From: JBBRXZ01 sp038232415
GTDB lineage: Bacteria; Patescibacteriota; Saccharimonadia; Saccharimonadales; UBA4665
Direction of reading: 5' to 3'
DNA: 64,000 bases
NCBI GenBank assembly: GCA_038232415.1
Contig: JBBSHY010000002.1
Coordinates: forward strand, 1 to 64,000
This document shows, in pieces, positions 57,362-64,000 of the stretch. Positions within the stretch are counted from its first letter, which is position 1, and every line of letters begins with the position of its first letter. The notes under the pieces are model-generated. The model saw only the letters and a program-made list of their open reading frames with translations, had not been told where the DNA came from and ran no database searches. Made by a program: the position numbers and the translations under genes.

Positions 57362-58894
57362 ATGACGAAGAGCAAGCCTAAGATTAAAGCGGGGTCAGAA
57401 TTAGAAGAAGCGGAGATCAGGATAGAAACTCCTGCTGATGAAGCTGCTTCAGAGGCTGTGGTTTTATCTGAAGAGCCTAAGCTTGAAATACCGACCGAAT
57501 TAGTGGAGCAGCCGTCAGAAAGACGATCGCGGCGATCGTTTAAGTTTTACGGGACTATAATAGCGGCGGTTCTGGTATTAATAACGGGCATTTGGATAGT
57601 TAGTTCGGTTTATTTGTCTAAAATAACGGTAAGCGGCAAGAGTATTCCGGCTCACTCGAGCGATAGAGTCGTAACGGACGTGTTCAGTAAGCAGTCAGCT
57701 GCCTACAAGTTAAATATTAAATATCCTGACGGCACCACTAAGAAGTATCCATTACAGAGACTTGGTTTAAAACTGGAGCCAACGGCCTCAGTTCAGGCCA
57801 CTCGTAAGCGGCAGCATTTACTGGCTAATCGTTTTGTATGGTGGCGGCCGCTCAAAGCTGCAATAGTGTTAAAGAAGAACGACACTGCTTTTAACAATTT
57901 TATTGCCACTGACATTAATGTCACTGCGCAGCCTTCAAAAGATGCCACCTTAACAATTGTGAACGGCATTATTGTCATAACTGATGCTGTAACGGGTAAA
58001 CAGTACGGACTTTCACGGCCCCAGGCGACACTGTCCGTTGCGGCCAGCAATTTGCAGCCGGAAGCAATTAAACTACAAACCCTTACCGTGCATCCGGCCC
58101 TAACGGCCAAGGCGCTTGACGCCTACAAACCCGGCTTAGAAAAAGCCCTGAATCAGCCGGCTAGCTTAACTATAGGCGATAAAGTGATTAAGCCTACGCC
58201 GGCAGACATTGCAACGTGGCTGGAAATTACACCGGACGATAAATCAAAAAAAGTGGACATCGCGGTTAACAGCGGTAAGGTAGTGGAGTATATAAATAAG
58301 GTAGCCAGAGCCGACATTTTTCCGGCCAGGGCCCAAGTTGAAGTTGTACAGACAGACGGCACCCACCAAGTCTTGGTGGCCGGCACAAACGGCCATGATG
58401 TTTTAAATAAGACCGCTGTTGCAACCTCCGTCTCTAACTCACTTTTAAGCGGTAGCGGTTTTAACTTTTCACTGCCTGTTAATTATGAGCCATTTCAGAC
58501 CATAATCGCCCAAAATTATGATAAGTGGATTGAGGTAGATCTAACAAATAAACGTATGTATGCCTATGAGAAATCAAATATGGTTAAGACGGAACTGGTA
58601 ACGGCCGGAGCTCCAAGTTCCCCGACTGTAACCGGCCAGTATGCCATATATTCAAAATTTGCCCAACAAGATATGCGCGGGAATAATGTTGACGGTAGCC
58701 GGTTCTTCCAGCCCCATGTACGCTGGATAAGCTATTTCTATAAAGACTACGCGATCCATGGCAATTACTGGCGCCCGCTAAGTTACTTCGGCGCTATCAA
58801 TAGTTCGCATGGCTGTGTAAGCACGGTAGATAGCGACGCCGAATGGATGTATAGCTGGGCGCCAATTGGCACGCCGGTAATTGTTCATACCTAG
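57362..58894 (+). CDS. L,D-transpeptidase (YkuD) with PG-binding-type domain
   Basis: 510 residues. Acidic cytoplasmic N-terminus, one membrane helix (about 63-82), a long outside region with two similar PG_binding_4-like segments, then the YkuD domain: WIEVDLTNKRMYAYE, GAPSSPTVTGQYAIYSK, YAIHGNYW and the active site INSSHGCVST. The catalytic Cys and His are present. Makes 3-3 cross-links in peptidoglycan or attaches proteins to it. Confidence 0.92.
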   Translation: MTKSKPKIKAGSELEEAEIRIETPADEAASEAVVLSEEPKLEIPTELVEQPSERRSRRSFKFYGTIIAAVLVLITGIWIVSSVYLSKITVSGKSIPAHSSDRVVTDVFSKQSAAYKLNIKYPDGTTKKYPLQRLGLKLEPTASVQATRKRQHLLANRFVWWRPLKAAIVLKKNDTAFNNFIATDINVTAQPSKDATLTIVNGIIVITDAVTGKQYGLSRPQATLSVAASNLQPEAIKLQTLTVHPALTAKALDAYKPGLEKALNQPASLTIGDKVIKPTPADIATWLEITPDDKSKKVDIAVNSGKVVEYINKVARADIFPARAQVEVVQTDGTHQVLVAGTNGHDVLNKTAVATSVSNSLLSGSGFNFSLPVNYEPFQTIIAQNYDKWIEVDLTNKRMYAYEKSNMVKTELVTAGAPSSPTVTGQYAIYSKFAQQDMRGNNVDGSRFFQPHVRWISYFYKDYAIHGNYWRPLSYFGAINSSHGCVSTVDSDAEWMYSWAPIGTPVIVHT

Positions 58895-58941
58895 TACAGT
58901 TAACTGTAGATTACCATAAGGGTTTTCTAGGTTAACTACTA

Positions 58942-59511
58942 TTATTTTTCGTCTTCGCTGCCTTTGAGAGCGGCTTCGATAACATCGCGCGGTAATGCGG
59001 CGGCAGATAACAGGGCGTTACGCACCGTACCGACTGCTTCGCTACCTACAGAGGTGGCTGCGTCCATAGCACCGCCCACAGCTGCTTTAACAGCTTCTGC
59101 GCTGTCAACACCGACTTCACCAGCCGACTTTACTGCTCCCTGTACCGCTGATACGGCTGCTCCGCCTATATCTCCGCCGGTATCGGCTGTGGCTTGTACT
59201 ATACCTTGAGCGCCACCGCGTACTGCCGAGATAAGATCGCCGCCTACGTCACTGACACCGTTAATGATACCGCTCATTGTGTCGGTTGCTACTTCAGTAA
59301 TAGAAACTCCCACCTGGCCTGCACCTTTTACCGCGCCGCTGGCAACAGAAGCCACCACCTCGATACTGGCGCCGCCAACTTCACTAGTGGCCTTTAAAGT
59401 ATTTACAACTTGGTGTCTTACCGTACTTGTAAGGGCTTCTAAAATATCATCCACTCCTTGGATTGCAGCAACTACTGCATCGGTAGTCTCGGTCACAATT
59501 TCTTTTAACAT
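58942..59511 (-). CDS. Protein of 22-residue amphipathic repeats
   Basis: 189 residues. After about 45 residues a unit of 22 residues occurs six times in a row without gaps: VGGASIEVVASVASGAVKGA, VGVSITEVATDTMSGIINGV, VGGDLISAVRGGAQGIVQAT, TGGDIGGAAVSAVQGAVKSA, VGVDSAEAVKAAVGGAMDAA, VGSEAVGTVRNALLSA (two residues of each omitted). Gly at position 2 and small residues recur. 11-/22-residue repeats are typical of membrane-surface helices (apolipoprotein, LEA-like, phasin-like). No signal peptide. Function unknown. Confidence 0.65.
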   Translation of the reverse strand: MLKEIVTETTDAVVAAIQGVDDILEALTSTVRHQVVNTLKATSEVGGASIEVVASVASGAVKGAGQVGVSITEVATDTMSGIINGVSDVGGDLISAVRGGAQGIVQATADTGGDIGGAAVSAVQGAVKSAGEVGVDSAEAVKAAVGGAMDAATSVGSEAVGTVRNALLSAAALPRDVIEAALKGSEDEK

Positions 59512-59673
59512 GAGTCGTCTCCTTTATTTGTTACAACATTAATATTATTACACTAGCATAAATAACTTTCTGATGTAAGTATGGCCTTAACCTAGTATAA
59601 AAGCTGCAAGCATCCATATAATTAATAGATTGTTAAAATCCAGAGCAGTTTTACTGTTATTATTTAAGTGCAT

Positions 59674-60531
59674 ATGCCCACGAAGACCTTAAAGCAACTT
59701 CTAAATCGACAGGTAAAGGCCAATAAGTATGATTTTGGCCACGTGCTTATTGTGGGCGGGTCGCCCGGTATGGTTGGCGCGCCGTTTTTGGCAGCCAGTG
59801 CAGCGCTAAGGACAGGTGCCGGGCTGGTAACGATTGCTTCCACTGCCGATGTAGTTGATAAGCTTGAAAAAAGAGTCGAAGAAATCATGACCTGCCGTAT
59901 AGCCGGCAATGTATCAGAGGCACTTAAAACTCTGGTGACGTTCGTGCGCGACCGTAAAGTTTCCGTGATGGTATTAGGTCCGGGACAAACATCAGAATCC
60001 GCAGAGCTGACTGCCGAGCTATTGAAGTGTTTAGATATTCCTATTATTGCCGATGCCGGCGCTTTTTTTGCTTTCCATGGCAAGCTGGCTTTACTCAGTC
60101 AGGTTGGAAACAGAAACAATAACGTGATTCTTACGCCGCACGCCGGTGAGTACACCAAGCTAACGGGCAGTAAACCGCCTGAAAATCTAAAGCGGCTTAA
60201 GCATGTTGTCTCAGAGTTTGTCAGAAGCCATAACATAACATTGGTATTCAAAGGCCAGCCAACACTGGTAGCCCACCCGGATGGACGCATATACCAGAAT
60301 AAAACCGGTAATCCGGGTATGGCCACAGCCGGGAGCGGTGATGTACTATCAGGAATGATTGCAGGTCTGCTAGCCCAAGGTTTGGCTACAAGTGAAGCCA
60401 CTGAAGCGGGAGCCTATCTTCACGGTTTGGCAGGCGACCTGGCTGCCCAGTCAAAAACCCAACCCGGTATGATCGCTTCGGATATCATCGACTTTATACC
60501 GGCTGCTTTTCAGTCACTTGGGATACGTTAA
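59674..60531 (+). CDS. nnrD: ADP-dependent NAD(P)HX dehydratase
   Basis: 285 residues from ATG 59674 (a GTG six bases before is possible). HVLIVGGSPGMVGAPFLAAS, VLGPGQT, ILTPHAGEYTKLTG, LVFKGQPTLVAHPDG and the ATP/ADP loop NPGMATAGSGDVLSGMIAGL are the carbohydrate-kinase-type NnrD signatures. Repairs hydrated NAD(P)H. The epimerase half (NnrE) is not fused or adjacent. Confidence 0.93.
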   Translation: MPTKTLKQLLNRQVKANKYDFGHVLIVGGSPGMVGAPFLAASAALRTGAGLVTIASTADVVDKLEKRVEEIMTCRIAGNVSEALKTLVTFVRDRKVSVMVLGPGQTSESAELTAELLKCLDIPIIADAGAFFAFHGKLALLSQVGNRNNNVILTPHAGEYTKLTGSKPPENLKRLKHVVSEFVRSHNITLVFKGQPTLVAHPDGRIYQNKTGNPGMATAGSGDVLSGMIAGLLAQGLATSEATEAGAYLHGLAGDLAAQSKTQPGMIASDIIDFIPAAFQSLGIR

Positions 60532-60597
60532 AAAAAATTATTTTGCTCGATTCTAGAGAAAAGTTAGCAGCAGTTTATTATTAAATATAAAAATAAT

Positions 60598-60643
60598 TTG
60601 ACTTTATGAAGTATTTGAATTAACATTCAACTAAATGGTTGAA
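60598..60643 (+). promoter_or_regulatory. ArsR promoter with two overlapping palindromes
   Basis: TTGACT (60598-60603), 17 bases, TAACAT (60621-60626). TTGAAT-TAAC-ATTCAA (60615-60630) covers the -10 box; TTCAAC-TAAATG-GTTGAA (60626-60643) covers the start codon. Autorepression is likely. Confidence 0.75.
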
Positions 60644-60961
60644 TATACTTTATCACTAGATTCCATCTTTGGCTCGCTGGCCGATCCTACCCGCCGCGAT
60701 ATTTTGAACCGTGTGTCGGAGAATGAACTGTCAGTCAGTGAAATCGCCCAACCGTATGATTTCACACTGGCAGCCATTTCCAAGCACATTAAGATACTGG
60801 AGAAGGCTAAGCTGGTAATTAAACGCCGCCAAGGCAAGCAGCAGTTTGTGCAGGTTTCGCCGCTGGCCTTCAAAGATGCTACCACTTACCTGGAGAATTA
60901 CCAGAAACTGTGGGATGAAAGGTTTGACGTTTTGGAAGAATATTTAAGCAAGGAGGAATAG
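60635..60961 (+). CDS. ArsR-family regulator
   Basis: 108 residues. LDSIFGSLADPTRRDILNRV, the helix-turn-helix LSVSEIAQPYDFTLAAISKHIKI, then RRQGKQQFVQVSP. No metal-binding Cys, which suits the ArsR subgroup paired with AHSA1 proteins. It starts almost at the predicted transcript end and lies within its own operator. Confidence 0.92.
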   Translation: MVEYTLSLDSIFGSLADPTRRDILNRVSENELSVSEIAQPYDFTLAAISKHIKILEKAKLVIKRRQGKQQFVQVSPLAFKDATTYLENYQKLWDERFDVLEEYLSKEE

Positions 60962-61004
60962 GTATGGGCGAACATTTAATAGTAATCAATAAGGAGGACT
61001 AACT

Positions 61005-61481
61005 ATGTCTACAGACAAAACTGAAATTACTGCTTCAACGGGCGGCCGGGAAATTATAATCACCAGGGTTTTTGATGCGCCGCGCGAGAAAGTCTGGCGG
61101 GCTTACACTGACCCTGAACTTGTTATTAAATGGATGGGCCCGCGAAGGCTGACGGGGAAGATTGATGCTTGGGAATTAAAGCCGGGCGGCCGTTGGGGGT
61201 TCACTCATACCGATGCGGATGGTAACGAGTATGTATTCCACGGCTTCAACCATGAAGTTAAGACGTCTGAGCGGCTGACGAGAACTTTCGAATTCCATGG
61301 TTGGCCAGGACACGTATCGTTAGAAACGGCGCTTTTTGAAGACCAGAACGGAAAAACCAAAATTACTGCTACCTCAGTTTTTCTAACTCCCGAAGACCGC
61401 GACGGCATGATAAAGAGTGGCATGGAAACAGGCGTTAAAGAAGGCAATGAGCGCCTGGACGAGTTGCTGAAAACTTTATAG
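61005..61481 (+). CDS. AHSA1/SRPBCC-domain protein
   Basis: 158 residues. EIIITRVFDAPREKVWRAYT, PELVIKWMGPRRL, ELKPGGRWGFTHTDADGNEY and the C-terminal SGMETGVKEGNERLDELL. A START-like hydrophobic-pocket fold. Pairs of ArsR and AHSA1 genes are widespread; the ligand is unknown. A strong AAGGAGG ribosome site precedes the start codon. Confidence 0.9.
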   Translation: MSTDKTEITASTGGREIIITRVFDAPREKVWRAYTDPELVIKWMGPRRLTGKIDAWELKPGGRWGFTHTDADGNEYVFHGFNHEVKTSERLTRTFEFHGWPGHVSLETALFEDQNGKTKITATSVFLTPEDRDGMIKSGMETGVKEGNERLDELLKTL

Positions 61482-61549
61482 TGCGGGAAATGCCTAGTAA
61501 AAGTGAGTTGCAAAACTAACCTAAGAGTGTAAAATATACAAATAATTTA

Positions 61550-61804
61550 ATGAGGTCCGGTGTGGCTAAGAATAAAAGTTTAGATAACGCGATTGTCGTT
61601 AAGAATTTACGGAAATCGTATAAAGACCTTAAAGTGCTGCGCGGCATTAATTTTAATGTTAAAAGGGGCACGGTGATGGCATTGCTCGGCCCCAACGGTG
61701 CCGGTAAGACTACCACTATACGAATTTTGAGTACTTTACTTTTGCCGGATGGCGGCCAGGCTCTTATTAATGGCTACGACGTAGTATGGCGGGCCGGTTG
61801 TTGA
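61550..61804 (+). pseudogene. ABC-type ATPase, 5' fragment
   Basis: 84 residues. AIVVKNLRKSYKDLKVLRGI, Walker A LLGPNGAGKTTTI, RILSTLLLPDGGQALINGYD and VV, as in DrrA-type drug-export ATPases, then sequence continuity is lost at about 61795 (WRAGC, stop). Q-loop, signature, Walker B and the rest of the transporter are missing. A deletion remnant. Confidence 0.85.
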
Positions 61805-62024
61805 CATCGAGTATGTACTGCTTATCGGGCGATATTAATACGTACGACAGTATAAGGAATGCGCCAACTCCGATGACGATGAATAAGCAAGTAAAGCAAT
61901 TTTTATATATTTATTTCGAAAAAGCAACAAATTATTTAGAGTGTATTTCATCTTGCTTAAATATACACCAAGCAATGTATTGCTAAAAAGAGATTATCCC
62001 GCTTATTGGTTCCATAAGAATAAG
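61805..62024. other. Gap after the ABC fragment
   Basis: No complete gene. On the reverse strand a short open stretch reads CLFIVIGVGAFLILSYVLIS, PDKQYILDVNNRPA, a membrane-helix-like piece without a start codon, which runs into the broken end of the ABC fragment. Probably another remnant joined there by a deletion. The part 61880-61990 is AT-rich and without recognisable coding. Confidence 0.4.
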
Positions 62025-62648
62025 CTAGGCTTTGCCCCCTGCGGTACGAATATTTTTGCTTATAACTTTGCCGCTAGTGGAGGTTTTGTAGACTAGCACT
62101 TCGCCGGTGCCGATCTCAAGTTCGTGAGCTTTATCATCATCGACACTTTCCAGGTATTTCATAATTGCCCGCAGTGAATTGCCATGGGCGGAAATGATTA
62201 TATTTTTACCGGCTTTGAGGTCTTCCAGAATGTATTCTTTAAAGTAAGGGACAGCCCGTGTGTATACGTCTTCCAGTGTTTCACCGTTCTTTATCGGATG
62301 ATCCCAGTAACGGCGTATTTTCTGAAATTCTTCCTCCCCGACTTGAGCCATCACTTCCCACTTATTTTTACCGGCATAGTCACCGTAGTCACGTTCATTT
62401 AAGGCTTCATGTTCTATAGTCTTGAGTTCTGTTTGACCCAGGGCTTGCTTAATCTCATCCAAGGTTTGCTGGGCGCGCGACAACTTGGAAGTATAAGCCT
62501 TATGAAATGTAATGTCATGCAAATGTCCAGCTGCTTTTTTGGCTTCTTGCTTACCCTTTTTGCTCAATGGCACGTCGATCTGGCCTGTCCATAGGCCCAA
62601 GGCGTTCCACTCGGATTGGCCGTGACGGACCAGTACAAGATAGGCCAT
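62025..62648 (-). CDS. gpmA: 2,3-bisphosphoglycerate-dependent phosphoglycerate mutase
   Basis: 207 residues from ATG 62648, one base after the eno stop. LVLVRHGQSEWN with the catalytic His, LWTGQIDVPLSKKGKQEA, TSKLSRAQQTLD, ERDYGDYAGKNKWE and ISAHGNSLRAIMKYLE. Converts 3-phosphoglycerate to 2-phosphoglycerate, the substrate of the neighbouring enolase. Confidence 0.95.
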   Translation of the reverse strand: MAYLVLVRHGQSEWNALGLWTGQIDVPLSKKGKQEAKKAAGHLHDITFHKAYTSKLSRAQQTLDEIKQALGQTELKTIEHEALNERDYGDYAGKNKWEVMAQVGEEEFQKIRRYWDHPIKNGETLEDVYTRAVPYFKEYILEDLKAGKNIIISAHGNSLRAIMKYLESVDDDKAHELEIGTGEVLVYKTSTSGKVISKNIRTAGGKA

Positions 62649-62649
62649 T

Positions 62650-63945
62650 TTATTGTCGCTTCTTTCTCTCCAGGGCTGCTCGTCCGGCAAACACTGCCTT
62701 GGAGCCCAACTGTTCTTCTATGCGTAAAAGTTCATTATACTTTGCTACCCGGTCTGTGCGGCTTAAGCTGCCGGTTTTTATCTGACCGGTACCGAGCCCG
62801 ACTGCCAGGTGCGCAATAGTCGTATCTTCGGTTTCGCCGGAACGATGCGATATGACAGCTTTCCAGCCGGCATCATGGGCCATCTTCACGGCATCTATAG
62901 TTTCGCTAAGTGTGCCAATTTGATTTAGTTTGATAAGAATTGCATTGGCGGCTCTCTGGGCAATACCCTTTTTAAGGATCTCAGTATTGGTAACAAGTAA
63001 GTCGTCGCCCACTATCTGGAGACGGTCACCAAGCAGGGAGGTAAGTTGTTGCCAGCCGGACCAGTCATCTTCAGCTAAACCATCTTCGATCGAAGCTATT
63101 GGGTATTGCCGGACGAGCTCCTGGTAAAATTTAATCAAGCTCTGACTATCAAGTGATTTGTTTTCACTCCTAAGCTGGTATTGGCCGCTTATGAACAGTT
63201 CGCTAGCTGCTGTATCCAGCGCTAATACTACGTCGCGTCCTAACGAATAGCCGGCTTTGCTGACGGCTGTTGCGATTAGTTCGAGCGCTTCCACATTCCC
63301 ATTTTTTACAGCGGGCGCATAACCGCCTTCGTCGCCGACTGTCGTGCCATAACCATTTGTATGGAGGACTTTGCCTAGCGTGTGGAAAATTTCGGCGCCC
63401 ATTTGGATAGCCTGGCTAAAGCTTTGCGCGCCGACGGGCATAATCATGAACTCCTGAATGTCGGTGCTGCCTGCCGCGTGTTTACCGCCATTGATTATGT
63501 TCATCATTGGGAGGGGCAATGTGAGATTGGAGTTGTCGGCCAGATCAGCGAAATATTTATATAATGGTTGCTTGTGGCTCGCCGCGGCAGCTTTAGTTGT
63601 GCCCAGCGAAACAGCTAAAATTGCATTGGCTCCCAAACGGCTCTTATTTGGCGTGCCGTCTAATACGACCATCAGCTTATCGATAGCCCGTTGATCATCA
63701 GCATCATGCCCCAAGAGTGCTTGTTTTATATCGGTATTGATATGGCTTACAGCTTTTAGAACGCTTTTACCGCCGTAAGGCGCGTCGTTGTCGCGAAGTT
63801 CTACTGCTTCACGTGTGCCGGTGCTGGCGCCGGACGGTACGGCGGCTCTGCCGAGTGTGCCATCTTCTAATGTAACGTCGGCTTCAACTGTCGGGTTGCC
63901 TCTGCTATCTAGTATCTGCCGGGCAAAAACATCTGCTATTTTCAT
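62650..63945 (-). CDS. eno: Enolase
   Basis: 431 residues. ARQILDSRGNPTVEADVTLE, VPSGASTGTREAVELRD, metal ligands in VLALDTAASELF and SIEDGLAEDDW, VGDDLLVTN and the catalytic loop KAVISHRSGETEDTTIAHLA. TACAAT is visible upstream on the reverse strand near 63978. Co-transcribed with gpmA, giving two adjacent steps of lower glycolysis. Confidence 0.97.
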   Translation of the reverse strand: MKIADVFARQILDSRGNPTVEADVTLEDGTLGRAAVPSGASTGTREAVELRDNDAPYGGKSVLKAVSHINTDIKQALLGHDADDQRAIDKLMVVLDGTPNKSRLGANAILAVSLGTTKAAAASHKQPLYKYFADLADNSNLTLPLPMMNIINGGKHAAGSTDIQEFMIMPVGAQSFSQAIQMGAEIFHTLGKVLHTNGYGTTVGDEGGYAPAVKNGNVEALELIATAVSKAGYSLGRDVVLALDTAASELFISGQYQLRSENKSLDSQSLIKFYQELVRQYPIASIEDGLAEDDWSGWQQLTSLLGDRLQIVGDDLLVTNTEILKKGIAQRAANAILIKLNQIGTLSETIDAVKMAHDAGWKAVISHRSGETEDTTIAHLAVGLGTGQIKTGSLSRTDRVAKYNELLRIEEQLGSKAVFAGRAALERKKRQ

Positions 63946-64000
63946 ATAAATTACACATTTTCCCCTTACACTTTATTGTAGCAGGCATTTTAACAGGCAG

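Noticed and set aside
61786..61986. 66-residue ORF after the ABC fragment
   Set aside because: It starts within the relic and has no family similarity, ribosome site or coding bias.

Overview
The window looks like a piece of a small, gene-dense bacterial chromosome using the standard bacterial code (TAA, TAG and TGA all end ORFs here). Short intergenic gaps, a very short bL32, acidic tails on bS16 and the KH protein, many small membrane proteins and a phosphoketolase plus acyl-CoA synthetase fermentation unit suggest a member of the Patescibacteria/CPR, perhaps Saccharibacteria. That placement is an inference without a phylogeny. Many promoters have a -10 box 6-8 bases before the start codon, so leaderless mRNAs appear common.

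Layout. 1-3.1 kb: tail of a transposase, a large Thr/Asp-rich surface protein, an SPFH protein, MazG and two tRNAs. 3.1-11.3 kb: an accessory island directly after tRNA-Gly. It holds one- or two-gene modules (membrane protein, methyltransferase, MEDS protein, DUF4383 protein, DHFR-like reductase, BrnT/BrnA, MazE/MazF). Between successive modules lie relics of two recurring kinds: 3' ends of a serine-recombinase-like gene and copies of a ~25-residue micro-ORF. One recombinase relic is split by an intact 2,166-bp IS1595-type element (5849-8014) with 28-bp inverted ends and an 8-bp target duplication. Besides its transposase the element carries three small ORFs and a complete tRNA-like gene whose anticodon arm is odd.

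11.3-25.3 kb: cell-wall genes (alr, a MurF-like ligase, ddl), a thiamine-precursor ABC transporter behind a TPP riboswitch next to thiamine pyrophosphokinase, two aminotransferases, glutamate dehydrogenase, tRNA-Cys and tRNA-Leu. 25.3-35 kb: information processing (eukaryote-type GMP synthetase, SET protein, leuS, rpmF, nusB, NUDIX, rnc, rpsP, KH protein, trmD). 35-45.5 kb: a two-component system, superoxide dismutase, a Crp-type regulator divergent from a phosphoketolase-CoA-binding fusion with an acyl-CoA synthetase, then glmM and a GNAT enzyme. 45.5-64 kb: a CAP-domain protein, purU, ATP-grasp, ExoD, riboflavin kinase, the ahcY/sugar-adenosine kinase pair, an LPXTG protein, glnA, a DNA glycosylase, an L,D-transpeptidase, a 22-residue-repeat protein, nnrD, an ArsR/AHSA1 pair, and gpmA with eno.

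How the genes fit together: alr, ddl, the MurF-like ligase, glmM and the L,D-transpeptidase point to its own peptidoglycan synthesis. Phosphoketolase, acyl-CoA synthetase, gpmA and eno indicate a pentose-phosphate/lower-glycolysis fermentation. gdhA and glnA handle ammonium. The thiamine transporter and kinase supply the TPP that phosphoketolase needs. The most unusual part is the 3.1-11.3 kb island.
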